Shown: one piece after another, positions 14,781 to 23,348 of the stretch
Position numbering within the stretch: the stretch's first letter is position 1
Layout of the letters: the number at the start of each line of letters is the position of its first letter
NCBI RefSeq assembly: GCF_002154505.1
Contig: NZ_MUBM01000123.1
Coordinates: 1-32,754 of the forward strand
Length of the DNA stretch: 32,754 nucleotides
Reading direction: 5' to 3'
Origin: Streptomyces carpinensis
GTDB lineage: Bacteria; Actinomycetota; Actinomycetes; Streptomycetales; Streptomycetaceae
Made by a program: the position numbers and the translations under genes
Notes under the pieces: model-generated
What the model was told of the DNA's origin: nothing
Databases searched by the model: none
What the model saw: the letters and a program-made list of their open reading frames with translations, nothing else

Positions 14781-15196
14781 TCACGTGTCGGGCACGGAGG
14801 TGATCAGCACGGTGGTCGTCGAAAGGATCGTCCGCAGATCACTCAGTTCGACATCCACGGCAAGACGTGAACCGAGTCGCGCGGGATCGCCCGGTCGGCT
14901 GTCCGTGATCTGGGCGACGGGCGCCCTGGGAACGGGACCGCACAGGCCCGCGGGGTCACTGGGGTCCCCGGTCGTGAAGCGGCCGTCGCCCAGGTCGTCC
15001 AGTCCGTCGCGCACCAGGGCGCTCCGGATGAGCAGGTCCTCCGTCTCCGGGCGGCTGCTGCGGAAGACCACGGCCAGGGCGTACTGGCCCGGTCGGGGTG
15101 AGCGTGCGTGACGTAGTGGACGTCCCTCGCGTCCGGCGGCAGCCGGATTCCGGCGTGTTCGAGAGCGGACTTGAGTTGTTCAGAAGGACAACGACG
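14781..15196 (-). pseudogene. frameshifted remnant of a small Streptomyces hypothetical protein
   Basis: Two frames give one continuous-looking protein. From about 15184 the minus strand reads SEQLKSALEHAGIRLPPD and on to DVHYVTHAHPD; near 15086-15100 the sense jumps to another frame, reading GQYALAVVFRSSRPETEDLL, then RDGLDDLGDGRFTTG and finally VDVELSDLRTILSTTTVLI to the stop at 14781. This resembles Streptomyces lipoproteins in which a phrase like AGI.LP.DA.DV.Y is followed by an A.ALAV.F segment. No start codon exists between the upstream stop (15197) and the first recognisable residue, so the 5' end is missing too. It sits in the same frame directly after the stop of the DUF4232 gene. 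A one-base sequencing error could explain the shift but not the missing start. Confidence 0.5.
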
Positions 15197-15703
15197 TCAG
15201 AAGACAGTGCGAGCCGTCACGGGACCCACGGTGAAGAGGCCCGAGCAGGTACGCAGCGATGCGGGAACGAGGATCGCCTTGGTGGACGCCGGCGGGTAGA
15301 TCCGCAGGTACGTCCCGGTCGGGTTGCAGGGCCCGCCGACGGGACCGTTCGCGGTGCGGACGACAGCGGTGACCGTCCGTCCGGGTGCGACCTTGATCGT
15401 GCCGTACTTCTCCCCCGTCCGGGAGGCGGCGGGACCTATCTGCCCGTGGGAGGTGTTCAGCACGCTCACACCGGGGTAGCCGCGCAGCGCGCACGTGCTG
15501 GTGCTCGTGTTGGTCATCTGGACCGGCCAGTACAGTGAACCGGCCGCCGCGTCCTTGCGCCCCATGGACGGATAGAGGTCACCGGTCGTGCAGGTCCGCA
15601 CAGTGCCGGCCGCGTCGGCCCGCACCGCTCCCCAGGTGACACCCGCGCCGGCCAGCACGGCGACGGTGCCCAATGCGGCCATGTGCTTCGAGAAGTGGTT
15701 CAT
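15197..15703 (-). CDS. secreted DUF4232 domain protein
   Basis: Protein of 168 aa. The signal peptide is about residues 1-31 (KHMAALGTVAVLAGAGVTWGA, AxA-type site near ADAA). The mature part has DUF4232 features: Cys38, the phrase VQMTNTSTSTCALRGYPGVSVL with Cys71, then Cys126 and Cys153, likely two disulfides. The family is common in actinomycete secreted proteins and has no known function. I chose the ATG at 15703 because GGGAG lies eight bases upstream; an in-frame ATG at 15718 is possible. A candidate ECF-type promoter is at 15750-15777. A decayed gene follows directly in the same frame. Confidence 0.82.
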   Translation of the reverse strand: MNHFSKHMAALGTVAVLAGAGVTWGAVRADAAGTVRTCTTGDLYPSMGRKDAAAGSLYWPVQMTNTSTSTCALRGYPGVSVLNTSHGQIGPAASRTGEKYGTIKVAPGRTVTAVVRTANGPVGGPCNPTGTYLRIYPPASTKAILVPASLRTCSGLFTVGPVTARTVF

Positions 15704-15749
15704 GATGTGCACTCCCATCTCGGCGAATGGGGTGAGTGAATCCGTCGGG

Positions 15750-15777
15750 TAAGACACGCCCGCCTGAACGATGGTTG
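15750..15777 (-). promoter_or_regulatory. candidate ECF-sigma-type promoter for the DUF4232 gene
   Basis: On the minus strand CAACC (15777-15773) is followed after 15 bases by GTGTCTTA (15757-15750), about 50 bases before the ATG. AAC-type -35 with GTC-type -10 elements are typical of Streptomyces ECF promoters driving envelope proteins. This is pattern recognition only. Confidence 0.35.
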
Positions 15778-16026
15778 TACGGCCGACCGCTCGTCGTCGT
15801 GGATGGTCGGGGTCTCCCGCGGTGGTCCTGGATCGTCCGCCTTCGCCGCCCTGCCGACCATCGTGGTGCAGGACGTGCTCCAGCGGCAGTCGCGGCCCGG
15901 CCGTAAGCCGGCGCGCAGCGGTTGTGCGGTCGCGAGGAGAGCCCCCGGGCGGACGGAGGACGGCAGGCCGAGAGGGTCGAACGTTCAAGCCGTTCTAACG
16001 GTGCGCCCCGCCGGTCCGGAATCGCT
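15778..16026. other. intergenic region without recognised gene
   Basis: Between the DUF4232 promoter region and the downstream end of the GH42/ABC operon. Both strands carry open frames, but their residue content is arginine/proline-rich with no family similarity. No repeat or RNA gene was recognised. Confidence 0.5.
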
Positions 16027-16051
16027 CCCGGGCACGAGCCGCCGGCCCGGG
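16027..16051 (-). terminator. hairpin directly after the GH42/ABC operon
   Basis: CCCGGGC (16027-16033) pairs with GCCCGGG (16045-16051) around an 11-base loop, beginning two bases past the last permease stop on the minus strand. The placement supports a terminator; the stem is short and has no T-tract. Confidence 0.5.
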
Positions 16052-16052
16052 T

Positions 16053-16985
16053 TCAGCCCTTGACGCTTCCCTGGGTCAGGCCCGAGCGCCAGTAGCGCTG
16101 GAGCACGAGCATCGCCGCGGCGAGCGGCAGGATGGAGACGAACGCCCCGCCCACCGTGAGCTGATACAGCTCGGGGTGCCGGTCGGCCGCCGACTGCCAT
16201 GTGGTCAGGCCCAGGGTGATGGGGTACTTGGTGTCGTCGGAGAGCATCACCAACGGCAGGAAGTAGTTGTTCCAGATTCCGACGAACTGGAAGAGGAAGA
16301 CGGTCACCAGCGCGGGCGTCATCATGCGCAGGACGACGGTGGAGAAGATCCGCCACTCCCCCGCCCCGTCCACGCGCGCCGCCTCCAGCACCTCGACCGG
16401 CACCGCCGCCTCCGCGTAGATCCGGCACAGGTACACCCCGAACGGGCTGACCATGCTCGGGATCAGCACCGCCCACTGGGTGTTGGCCAGGCCCATCTTG
16501 CTGAACAGCAGGTACATGGGCAGCGCGAGCGCGGTGCTGGGCAGCAGCACACCCGCGAGCACGGCCTTGAACACGGCCTCCCGCCCGCGGAAACGGTAGA
16601 CGGCGAGCGCGAACCCCGCCACGCCCGCGAGCAGCGTCGCCAGCGCGCCGCCCACGCCGGCGTACAGGATGCTGTTGAAGGTCCACTTCCAGAAGATGCC
16701 GCCGTCGTAGGAGAAGACCTGCGAGAGGTTGTGCAGCCAGTGCGGGTCGGAGAACCACAGCCCGAAGCTGCCGAACAGCTTGCCCGTGCTCTTGGTGGAG
16801 GCCACCACGAGCCAGTACACGGGCAGCAGGAAGTAGAGCGCCGCGATGGTGAGGAACGCGACCAGCAGGATCCTCGAGGGTGTGATTCCCCTGTGCGACG
16901 CGCCCGCACGGCCCCTGCCGACGGCCCGGGGGGTGGCGGTGGAGCCGGCCACGCTCTCGTCGATGCCCGGTGCGGACACGCTCAC
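16053..16985 (-). CDS. ABC sugar transporter permease, MalG-like
   Basis: Protein of 310 aa with a hydrophilic N-terminal stretch of about 37 residues and six predicted membrane segments, starting ILLVAFLTIAALYFLLPVYW. The EAA loop reads EVLEAARVDGAGEWRIF then STVVLRM, where the usual LP is replaced by LR. The ending GLTQGSVKG is the standard MalG C-terminus. The GTG at 16985 forms a GTGA overlap with the stop of the preceding permease, with AAGGAG six bases upstream, so translation is coupled. It is the last gene of the GH42 operon. Confidence 0.92.
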   Translation of the reverse strand: MSVSAPGIDESVAGSTATPRAVGRGRAGASHRGITPSRILLVAFLTIAALYFLLPVYWLVVASTKSTGKLFGSFGLWFSDPHWLHNLSQVFSYDGGIFWKWTFNSILYAGVGGALATLLAGVAGFALAVYRFRGREAVFKAVLAGVLLPSTALALPMYLLFSKMGLANTQWAVLIPSMVSPFGVYLCRIYAEAAVPVEVLEAARVDGAGEWRIFSTVVLRMMTPALVTVFLFQFVGIWNNYFLPLVMLSDDTKYPITLGLTTWQSAADRHPELYQLTVGGAFVSILPLAAAMLVLQRYWRSGLTQGSVKG

Positions 16986-17980
16986 CGTTCACTCCTTCCC
17001 TTGCGGTTGACCAGGCTGAGGAAGCCGAACGAGAGCACGCTCGCCACCAGGGCGAGGATCACCGACTCGGCCGCCGCGAGGTAGATGTTGTTGTTGGCGA
17101 ACGCCTCGTTGTAGGCGCTCAGGTTCGGTGTGTACGAGGTGGTGATCGTCGAGGTGAGCGGCTTGAGCACCAGGGGCTCCGCGAACAGCTGCAGCGTGCC
17201 GATGATGGAGAAGACGCCGGTGAGCACGAGCGCGGGACGGGCCAGCGGGAGCTTGACGCGCAGCGCGGTCTGCCAGGCGTTCGCCCCGTCGATGCGGGCC
17301 GCCTCGTACAGCTCCTGCGGGATCGCCTTGAGCTGGGCGATGATCACCAGCATGTTGTATCCGGCGAACTCCCAGATCACGACGTTGGCGACGGACCACA
17401 GCACGCTGTTGTAGCCGAGGAAGTCGGGGTGCAGGCCGACCCTGCCCAGCAGGTCGAGGATGGGGCTGACGCCCGGGACGTACAGAAAGCCCCACAGGAT
17501 CGAGGCGATGACGCCGGGCACGCCGTACGGCAGGAAGTACGCGGCGCGCAGGAAGGAGGCCCAGCGGCTGGAGAGGGTGTCGAGCACCAGCGCCAGCACC
17601 GTGGACAGCAGCAGCATCACGGGGATCTGGACCACGGCGAAGAGCAGCACCCGCCCGAAGCTGTCGAGGAAGTCCTGCTGCTTCAGGGCGAGGGTGTAGT
17701 TGCTCAGCCCTGCGAAGCCGATGTGTGCCGCGCCCAGGCCGAGGGGCCCGGAGCGGATCGGTTTGAGCAGGCTCTCGTAGATCGCGTAGCCGATGGGCAG
17801 GACGAAGGTGAACAGGAAGAGGGCGACGAAGGGCAGCAGGAACCCCCACGCGGCGCGGTCCGGACGTGCGGACCGCTGCCGCCCGCCCGCGCCCGCCCCG
17901 GAGCCCCTCCCCTGGCCGGTCACGCCGTGGGCCGTGTCGTCGATGGTGCCACCGGTCGTGTCCTTGATCGTGCCGCTCAT
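16982..17980 (-). CDS. ABC sugar transporter permease, MalF-like
   Basis: Protein of 332 aa. A polar N-terminal tail of about 45 residues (rich in Gly, Thr and Arg) precedes six predicted membrane segments, starting WGFLLPFVALFLFTFVLPIGYAI. The EAA loop is ELYEAARIDGANAWQTA then LRVKLPL. The ATG at 17980 overlaps the solute-binding protein stop as ATGA, with GAGGAG six bases upstream. It pairs with the MalG-like permease downstream. No ATPase gene accompanies them. Confidence 0.93.
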   Translation of the reverse strand: MSGTIKDTTGGTIDDTAHGVTGQGRGSGAGAGGRQRSARPDRAAWGFLLPFVALFLFTFVLPIGYAIYESLLKPIRSGPLGLGAAHIGFAGLSNYTLALKQQDFLDSFGRVLLFAVVQIPVMLLLSTVLALVLDTLSSRWASFLRAAYFLPYGVPGVIASILWGFLYVPGVSPILDLLGRVGLHPDFLGYNSVLWSVANVVIWEFAGYNMLVIIAQLKAIPQELYEAARIDGANAWQTALRVKLPLARPALVLTGVFSIIGTLQLFAEPLVLKPLTSTITTSYTPNLSAYNEAFANNNIYLAAAESVILALVASVLSFGFLSLVNRKGRSER

Positions 17981-19329
17981 CGCGCGCTCCTCGCCTTCAG
18001 GCCCTTGGCCAGCAGGTCTTGCACGGCCCGCTTCTGGGCGTCGGCGAGGGACGAGACGAGGCCGCCCTGCCCGGCGACGGCGGCGCCGAAATCGTTCTGG
18101 AGGTGGCCGAAATCCGCGTCGGAGGTGGGTGACCACTTCCAGGAGGTGTCGACGGCCCGGTCGGACGCGGCGAAGACGTCGTTGTACCGCTGTCCGCCGA
18201 AGAACGGGTCGGGCTTGTCGAGCGCGGAGCCGCGGAAGGCGTCGGCGGCGGCGGGCCAGCCGTACCCGGCGGCCACATTCAGGTCGATGGCCTGCCGGTC
18301 GGTGTTGACCCAGTGGGCGAACTGCAGCGCCTCGCGCGGATGGCGGCTGCCCTGCAGGATCGCGGTGGACGATCCGCCCCAGTTGGCGGAGGCGTTCTCG
18401 CCCGCTTTCCACTGCGGCAGCGGAGCGACCCGCCATTTGCCCGACGTGTTGGGGGCGTTGCCGCGCAGCAGCGCGTCACCCCACTGCGGTCCGACCCAGG
18501 CGACGATGCGTCCGGTCTGGAGCTGTGCGTACCAGGCGCTGGACATGTCGGGTTCGACGATGACGAGATCGTCGCGGATCAGCTTCGCCCAGAAGTCGGC
18601 GACCTCATGGGAGAGGTCGTCGTTCATGTCGATGATCCAGGTGTCGCCCTCGGTGCGGACCCACCGTGCGCCGTGCTGCCAGCACATCGCGGCGAACCAG
18701 GCCGGCTGGGTGGGTGCGAAGGCGCACAGCCGGGCTCCGTCGCCACGCGCCCGGACGACGCGGGCGGCCTGCTCGAACTCCGCCCAGGTGGTGGGTACGT
18801 CGATGCCCCACTCGGCGAACAGGTCGGCGCGGTAGAACAGCCCCATCGGCCCGGATGCCTGCGGAACCGTGTAGACGCGGCCGCCGAAGACGCCCTGGTT
18901 CCACTGCCAGGGCACGTAGCTGCCGCGCAGCGCGTCGGCGCCGTAGGCGCTCAGGTCGGTCAGGCCGTTGACCAGCATGAAGGCGGGCAGTTCGTAGTAC
19001 TCCACCTGTGCCAGGTCCGGCGCGTCCCCGGCCGTCAGCGCGGAGTACATCTTCTGGTAGCCGCCCAGGACGTTGGCGGGGATGATCTGCAGGTCGACCT
19101 GGATGTCGGGATGCGTGCGGTTCCACAGGTCGACGGTCTTCTGCATCGGCACCCACGTCCAGAAGACGAGTTTCACCTTGTGGCCGGGGCGCGTGGGCGC
19201 TTGCTTCGTCGTGCGGGAGGCGCCGACGGCCTGGCCGCAGGCCGTCAGCGCCGGCGCGGCCGTCAGTGCCGCCGCCGCGCCGGTGCCCCACCGCAGAAGC
19301 GACCTTCGGGTCGGTCTCGAGGTCTCCAT
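17977..19329 (-). CDS. ABC transporter sugar-binding lipoprotein, Tat-type signal
   Basis: Protein of 450 aa. The signal has a twin-arginine motif TRRSLLRW (residues 7-14) and lipobox LTAC with Cys31, so it is likely a Tat-exported lipoprotein. Mature features such as LVFWTWVPMQKTVDLWNRTHPDIQV-like spacing (FWTWV at the first strand, NRTHPDIQVDLQ), TAGDAPDLAQVEYYELPAF and LFYRADLFAEWGIDVP place it in bacterial solute-binding family 1. The ATG at 19329 has AAGGG six bases upstream. Fourteen bases separate it from the GH42 stop, and its own stop overlaps the next permease, so the four genes form one operon. The ligand is probably a beta-galactoside oligosaccharide, from context. Confidence 0.92.
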   Translation of the reverse strand: METSRPTRRSLLRWGTGAAAALTAAPALTACGQAVGASRTTKQAPTRPGHKVKLVFWTWVPMQKTVDLWNRTHPDIQVDLQIIPANVLGGYQKMYSALTAGDAPDLAQVEYYELPAFMLVNGLTDLSAYGADALRGSYVPWQWNQGVFGGRVYTVPQASGPMGLFYRADLFAEWGIDVPTTWAEFEQAARVVRARGDGARLCAFAPTQPAWFAAMCWQHGARWVRTEGDTWIIDMNDDLSHEVADFWAKLIRDDLVIVEPDMSSAWYAQLQTGRIVAWVGPQWGDALLRGNAPNTSGKWRVAPLPQWKAGENASANWGGSSTAILQGSRHPREALQFAHWVNTDRQAIDLNVAAGYGWPAAADAFRGSALDKPDPFFGGQRYNDVFAASDRAVDTSWKWSPTSDADFGHLQNDFGAAVAGQGGLVSSLADAQKRAVQDLLAKGLKARSAR

Positions 19330-19343
19330 GTGTGTCCCTTGCT

Positions 19344-21383
19344 TCACGGCTTGGTCAGTACGGCTGTTCCGGCACCCGGCACCATGATCAGGTCCGAGGG
19401 GGCCGTCCCGTGCGCGAGGAGGTCGGTCATCGGCTCCGGCAGGCTGATCCGGGCCGGCTCGGGACCGTGGTTGAGGAGGAAGACGAATCGCCCGCCGGAG
19501 CCCTCCCGGACGGTCGCCTGGATCTGCGCGGGAAGCCCGGGAAGCACCGGGCCGACGCCTGCGGTGCGGCACACCTCGTCCGTCAGCGCGCGCATGGCCT
19601 GGGGCTCCAGGCGCGTGGCGACGTACCACGCGCTGCCCGCGCCGCACCGGTTGCGGGTGACGGCCGGCTGCCCCGCCAGGGGTCCGGAATCGAACACGGC
19701 CGCCGTCTGCGCCCCTTCGAGCACGACCGCCTCCGACCACAGGTCGGCGTGCGCGACCGTTCCGTCCTGGAGCCGCACCCGCACCCTGCCGGCCTCGGGC
19801 AGCGGCCAGAACTCCTCGACGCGCACGCCCAGGGCCTCGCGCAGCGGAGCGGGATATCCGCCCAGGTGCACGCGGTCGCAGTCGTCGACGATGCCGGAGA
19901 AGAACGAGACGAGCAGGTGCCCGCCGTCGCGCACGTAGTCGGTCAGCCGCCGGGCGTCCGGCTCGCGCAGCAGGTAGAGATTGGGCACGACGACGAGGCG
20001 GTAGCCGGACAGGTCACGGTCGGGCGGTACGACGTCACAGGTGATGCCGGCCTCGAACAGCGGCCGGTAGTGCGCGAGGTTGATCTCCATCTGGTCCAGC
20101 GCCGTCGACGGGTGTGAGTCGAGCTCCAGCGCCCACCAGCTGTTCCAGTCCATGACCAGGGCGACGTCGGCGGTGCAGCGTGATCCGGCGATCTGCGGCA
20201 CCTGGGCCAGCTCCCGCCCCAGCTCGCGTACCTCCTGGAACGTACGGGTCCCGGTACCGCCGTGCGGGACCATCGCCGAGTGGAACTTCTCGGCCCCGCC
20301 CCGGGACTGGCGCCACTGGAAGTACAGCACCGCGTCCGCCCCCTGGGCCACCGCCTGCCAGCTCCACAGCCGCATCCGACCGGGCGGCTTGGGGCCGTTG
20401 CGGTCACGCCAGTTGACCGCGCCGGGCGCCTGCTCCATGAGCATCCACGGCTCGCCGCCGCGGGCGGAGCGGGTGACGTCGAAGGCGAAGCCGGCCGCGA
20501 TGTGGGCGTCGTCGCTGTGCGGGTCCTGGTAGACGTCGACCGAGACGACGTCCTCCTCGGCTGCCCAGCGGAAGGAGTCGACCGGCTTGTGCACGCCGAT
20601 GAAGTTGGTGGTCACCGGGACGTCGGGGGTGATCCGGCGCAGCACCTCCTTCTCCGCGAGGTAGCACCGCAGCAGCGCGTCGTCGCTGAAGCGGGCGAAG
20701 TCCAGCTGCTGGGCGGGGTTGGGGAAGGTCGGTGCCAGGCGCGGCGGCAGCACCTCCGCGAAGGCGTCGTAGCGCTGCGACCAGAACGCCGTCGACCAGG
20801 CGTCGTTGAGCGCCTCGACGGTGCCGTAGCGGTCGCGGAGCCAGCGCCGGAAGTCGGTGGCGGACTCCTCGCACCAGCACATGGGGGTGTGGCAGCCGTA
20901 CTCGTTGCCGATGTGCCACATCTCCAGGGCGGGATGATCGGCGTACCGGGTGGCGAGCCGCTCGACGAGGCGCGTGGCATACCTGCGGTACACAGGGCTG
21001 GAGGGGCAGTAGTGCTGTCGGCCGCCGGGCCACATCAGCCGGCCGTCGGCCGTCCGCGGAAGGACCTCGGGGTGCAGCCGGGTGAGCCAGGGGGGCGGCG
21101 AGGCGGTCATGGTCGCCAGGCAGACGGCGACCCCGGCGCCCGCGAGGTTGTCCATCACCCCGTCGAACCAGGCGAAGTCGTACTCGCCCGGTCTCGGTTC
21201 GACCTTGGCCCACGAGAAGATGCCGGCCGTCACCATGGTGACGCCCGCCTCCTTCATCAGGGCGACGTCCTCGGCCCACACCTCCTCCGGCCACTGCTCA
21301 GGGTTGTAGTCGCCGCCGAAGGCGATGCCGGCCGGGCGCAGATGCCGCCGGGAGTCGATTGCTACCGCGTCAGTGAGTCGCAC
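19344..21383 (-). CDS. beta-galactosidase, glycoside hydrolase family 42
   Basis: Protein of 679 aa, the normal GH42 length, cytoplasmic. It begins with the family block GGDYNPEQWPEEVW. The acid/base is Glu161 in WHIGNEYG and the nucleophile Glu317 in WMLMEQAPG. The GH42 zinc site is complete: Cys126 (HYCPSS), Cys164, Cys169 and Cys171 (GCHTPMCWC). A trimerisation-like domain and C-terminal beta domain follow. I chose the GTG at 21383: the frame extends to an ATG at 21458, but that would put an AT-rich promoter-like island inside the gene. It heads an operon with a solute-binding protein and two permeases, so it probably hydrolyses imported galacto- or arabinogalacto-oligosaccharides. Confidence 0.93.
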   Translation of the reverse strand: MRLTDAVAIDSRRHLRPAGIAFGGDYNPEQWPEEVWAEDVALMKEAGVTMVTAGIFSWAKVEPRPGEYDFAWFDGVMDNLAGAGVAVCLATMTASPPPWLTRLHPEVLPRTADGRLMWPGGRQHYCPSSPVYRRYATRLVERLATRYADHPALEMWHIGNEYGCHTPMCWCEESATDFRRWLRDRYGTVEALNDAWSTAFWSQRYDAFAEVLPPRLAPTFPNPAQQLDFARFSDDALLRCYLAEKEVLRRITPDVPVTTNFIGVHKPVDSFRWAAEEDVVSVDVYQDPHSDDAHIAAGFAFDVTRSARGGEPWMLMEQAPGAVNWRDRNGPKPPGRMRLWSWQAVAQGADAVLYFQWRQSRGGAEKFHSAMVPHGGTGTRTFQEVRELGRELAQVPQIAGSRCTADVALVMDWNSWWALELDSHPSTALDQMEINLAHYRPLFEAGITCDVVPPDRDLSGYRLVVVPNLYLLREPDARRLTDYVRDGGHLLVSFFSGIVDDCDRVHLGGYPAPLREALGVRVEEFWPLPEAGRVRVRLQDGTVAHADLWSEAVVLEGAQTAAVFDSGPLAGQPAVTRNRCGAGSAWYVATRLEPQAMRALTDEVCRTAGVGPVLPGLPAQIQATVREGSGGRFVFLLNHGPEPARISLPEPMTDLLAHGTAPSDLIMVPGAGTAVLTKP

Positions 21384-21420
21384 GCCGGTCAGTTTCGGAG
21401 CGACGGCGCACCGCGTCAAG

Positions 21421-21443
21421 ATATTTGCATAATTAATTGATAG
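21421..21443. promoter_or_regulatory. AT-rich island upstream of GH42, probable promoter/operator
   Basis: A run of 23 bases with only four G/C, including the palindrome AATTAATT (21431-21438) and ATTTGCAT, stands out sharply in this genome. It lies 38 bases before the chosen GH42 start. On the minus strand TATCTT and TTGACG follow it, but I cannot settle a -35/-10 pair. It is likely the operon's control region. The remaining 170 bases to the next gene show nothing else. Confidence 0.45.
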
Positions 21444-21615
21444 CCTCGGAGAGAGCACGGTGGTGTGGCCAGCGGTACGGGGCCCGGTCCCGCGCAGGAG
21501 CGGTCCCGCACGGACCGATCCTGCGCGGAAACGGAGAACGTGATGACGGTGCCCACACCGGCGGAGGCCTGTACGGCCATGCCGTGGAGGAGATCGGGCA
21601 GCAGGCCCGGCGCGG

Positions 21616-22893
21616 TCACGAACCGTCGGCGTGGACCGCGTAGACGTACCGCTTGCCGGCGTACTCGCTGAGGTTCCAGATCACGGACTCGCTGTAGGCC
21701 CAGCCGGACGCGCCACTGCTGTGGTAGCTGAGGTCCTCGCAGCCGATGGCGAGGTCGCAGACGGTGGTCGCGGTCGAGCCGCCGGAGGTGAAGGTGCGCA
21801 GCGCGCCCTTGGTGGACGGGCCGGCGCTCGTGGAGAGGTAGTGCTTGCTGTTGCGGGAGACGACGCCCTGGATCTTCTGCTGGGCGACGGTGACGGCCTC
21901 CGACGCGGTGAGCGAGGCCGGCTGCCGGTCGGTGTAGTCGAGGTTCCAGCGGACCACCTTGGGCGTGGTCGTACCGGGGCCGGTTCCGTTGAAGGCGCCG
22001 TCCGTGTAGTCGACGGTGCCGGACAGGGAGTACTCGCTCACCACGAAGCTGTCGGGCGTACTGGCACGGTCCAGACCGATGGTGGTGTAGCGCAGGTAGG
22101 TCCCCGCGTTGTCGTAGGCGTGGCTCTGCGGCAGCACGTACCTGTACCCGTACCCGTAGTACGACCCGTCGGTGTGCAGACCGCACACGTCCGCCTCGCC
22201 GGTGGCGACCTCGAAGAGGGTGCTCAGGTCGAAGACCCTCAACCCCTTGTAGGTGTCGACGACGTAGAGCAGGTCGCCGTACCACATGATGCCGCCGGCG
22301 TGCTTGCGGATGGGGTTGAAGGAGTACTCCCCGGTGCCGGTCCTGACCGGCTCGACCAGCAGGACGTGCCGGTACGTCGGCGTGGAGGCGGTGGTGTTGT
22401 CGACGAACGTCAGCCGCAGGCCCTTGTCGAGCGGGTACTCGTCGTCGCCGTCGCCGTCGGGGTCGGACTCGAAGTACCAGGAGACGAGGACGACCCGGTT
22501 GTTGCCGCCGGCCGGGTAGAGCCCGTCGCCGTAGGCGTCGGCGCTGGTCGTGACGCCCTGCGGGATCCAGTAGTCGACGGCCTGGTCGCCGCTGTCCCAG
22601 GCGAATCCGGTCGCGAAGGCCTCGACGGTGCCGGGGGCGCTGGTGAGGTGGGTGGCGTTGCGGTTGGTGTCGGCGATGACGGTCGTAGCGTCCACCTTGG
22701 TCAGCTTTGCCGCCAGGCCGGCGGTCAGATCGGCGAACTCGCCGTAGCCGTTTGCGGATCGGCTGGTGAGGGTGAACTGCCCCGCGGCGATGGTGGCCGC
22801 CTCGGCGACGGCGGGAGACACCAGGCCGCCCACGGCTGAGACGAGCGGCGCGGCGGCCAGGCCCCTGAGGACCGTCCTTCGTGTCATGGTCAT
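21616..22893 (-). CDS. Tat-exported protein of unknown function
   Basis: Protein of 425 aa. A twin-arginine signal (TRRTVLRG, residues 4-11) with A-E-A cleavage near residue 32 indicates folded export. The mature part is rich in Tyr, Thr, Ser and Gly, with repeated strand-like segments (GDLLYVVDTYKGLRVFDLS, YAGKRYVYAVHAD) that suggest a beta-propeller or other all-beta fold. Residues 144-152 (DPDGDGDDE) look like a calcium-binding loop. Phrases such as HAGGIMWYGDLLYV and EDLSYHSSGASGWAYSES occur, I believe, in a conserved Streptomyces secreted family with no assigned role; I do not recognise a function. No ribosome-binding site precedes the ATG at 22893; a promoter ends eight bases before it, suggesting a leaderless mRNA. 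Confidence 0.8.
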   Translation of the reverse strand: MTMTRRTVLRGLAAAPLVSAVGGLVSPAVAEAATIAAGQFTLTSRSANGYGEFADLTAGLAAKLTKVDATTVIADTNRNATHLTSAPGTVEAFATGFAWDSGDQAVDYWIPQGVTTSADAYGDGLYPAGGNNRVVLVSWYFESDPDGDGDDEYPLDKGLRLTFVDNTTASTPTYRHVLLVEPVRTGTGEYSFNPIRKHAGGIMWYGDLLYVVDTYKGLRVFDLSTLFEVATGEADVCGLHTDGSYYGYGYRYVLPQSHAYDNAGTYLRYTTIGLDRASTPDSFVVSEYSLSGTVDYTDGAFNGTGPGTTTPKVVRWNLDYTDRQPASLTASEAVTVAQQKIQGVVSRNSKHYLSTSAGPSTKGALRTFTSGGSTATTVCDLAIGCEDLSYHSSGASGWAYSESVIWNLSEYAGKRYVYAVHADGS

Positions 22894-22901
22894 GAAAACG
22901 A

Positions 22902-22931
22902 AAGCTATGCGCACCTGATCGCGCGGCACAA
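22902..22931 (-). promoter_or_regulatory. promoter of the Tat-exported protein (leaderless)
   Basis: On the minus strand -35 TTGTGC (22931-22926), 18 bases, and -10 TAGCTT (22907-22902) are followed by only eight bases before the ATG at 22893. Initiation would fall at or next to the start codon. Confidence 0.45.
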
Positions 22932-23348
22932 GCCGGGCCGCGACACGCCCCTCGCACGCGCCTGCCGAGGCCACGGGACGCTTCCTTCACAGACGGTTCG
23001 CCAGGCCGTCCGATCAGCCGACGACGAGCGGGAGTTGCGCGGCCGACTCGCCCAGTTCGGCCTTCTCCTCGTCGGCCGGGGCACGCCGTCCGGTGCCGAT
23101 CAGCAGCGCGTCCCTGTCGGAGAGGGACGGGAGGAACGCCGCACCGACGCCGGCGACCGCGGTCCGCAAGGCTGCCCAGGAAGGTGCGAAGAGATCCACG
23201 GCAGCAAGCCGACAGCGCCCGGCCCCGCACCGCGAACGGATATCACCGGCCCGCGAGCCGGAACACGCCCCTGCGCATCCGGGCCTCGCACGCCTTCTGA
23301 CGGCCGCTCATGAATGGTGGTTTCCTGGGCCGCGGCCCTCGGTCGGCG
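22932..23348. other. intergenic region, no convincing gene
   Basis: About 420 bases between the Tat-exported protein and the XRE regulator. A minus-strand frame at 23014-23199 encodes 61 residues (ending ELGESAAQLPLVVG) with fairly natural composition and could be a decayed C-terminal fragment, but I cannot place it in a family and it has no clear ribosome-binding site. Nothing else was recognised. Confidence 0.4.

Noticed and set aside
21384..21458. GH42 start at ATG 21458
   Set aside because: It would include an AT-rich island that looks like a promoter, and residues not found in the family.
23014..23199. 61-codon minus-strand frame as a gene
   Set aside because: No ribosome-binding site and no family recognised; kept only as a note in the intergenic entry.
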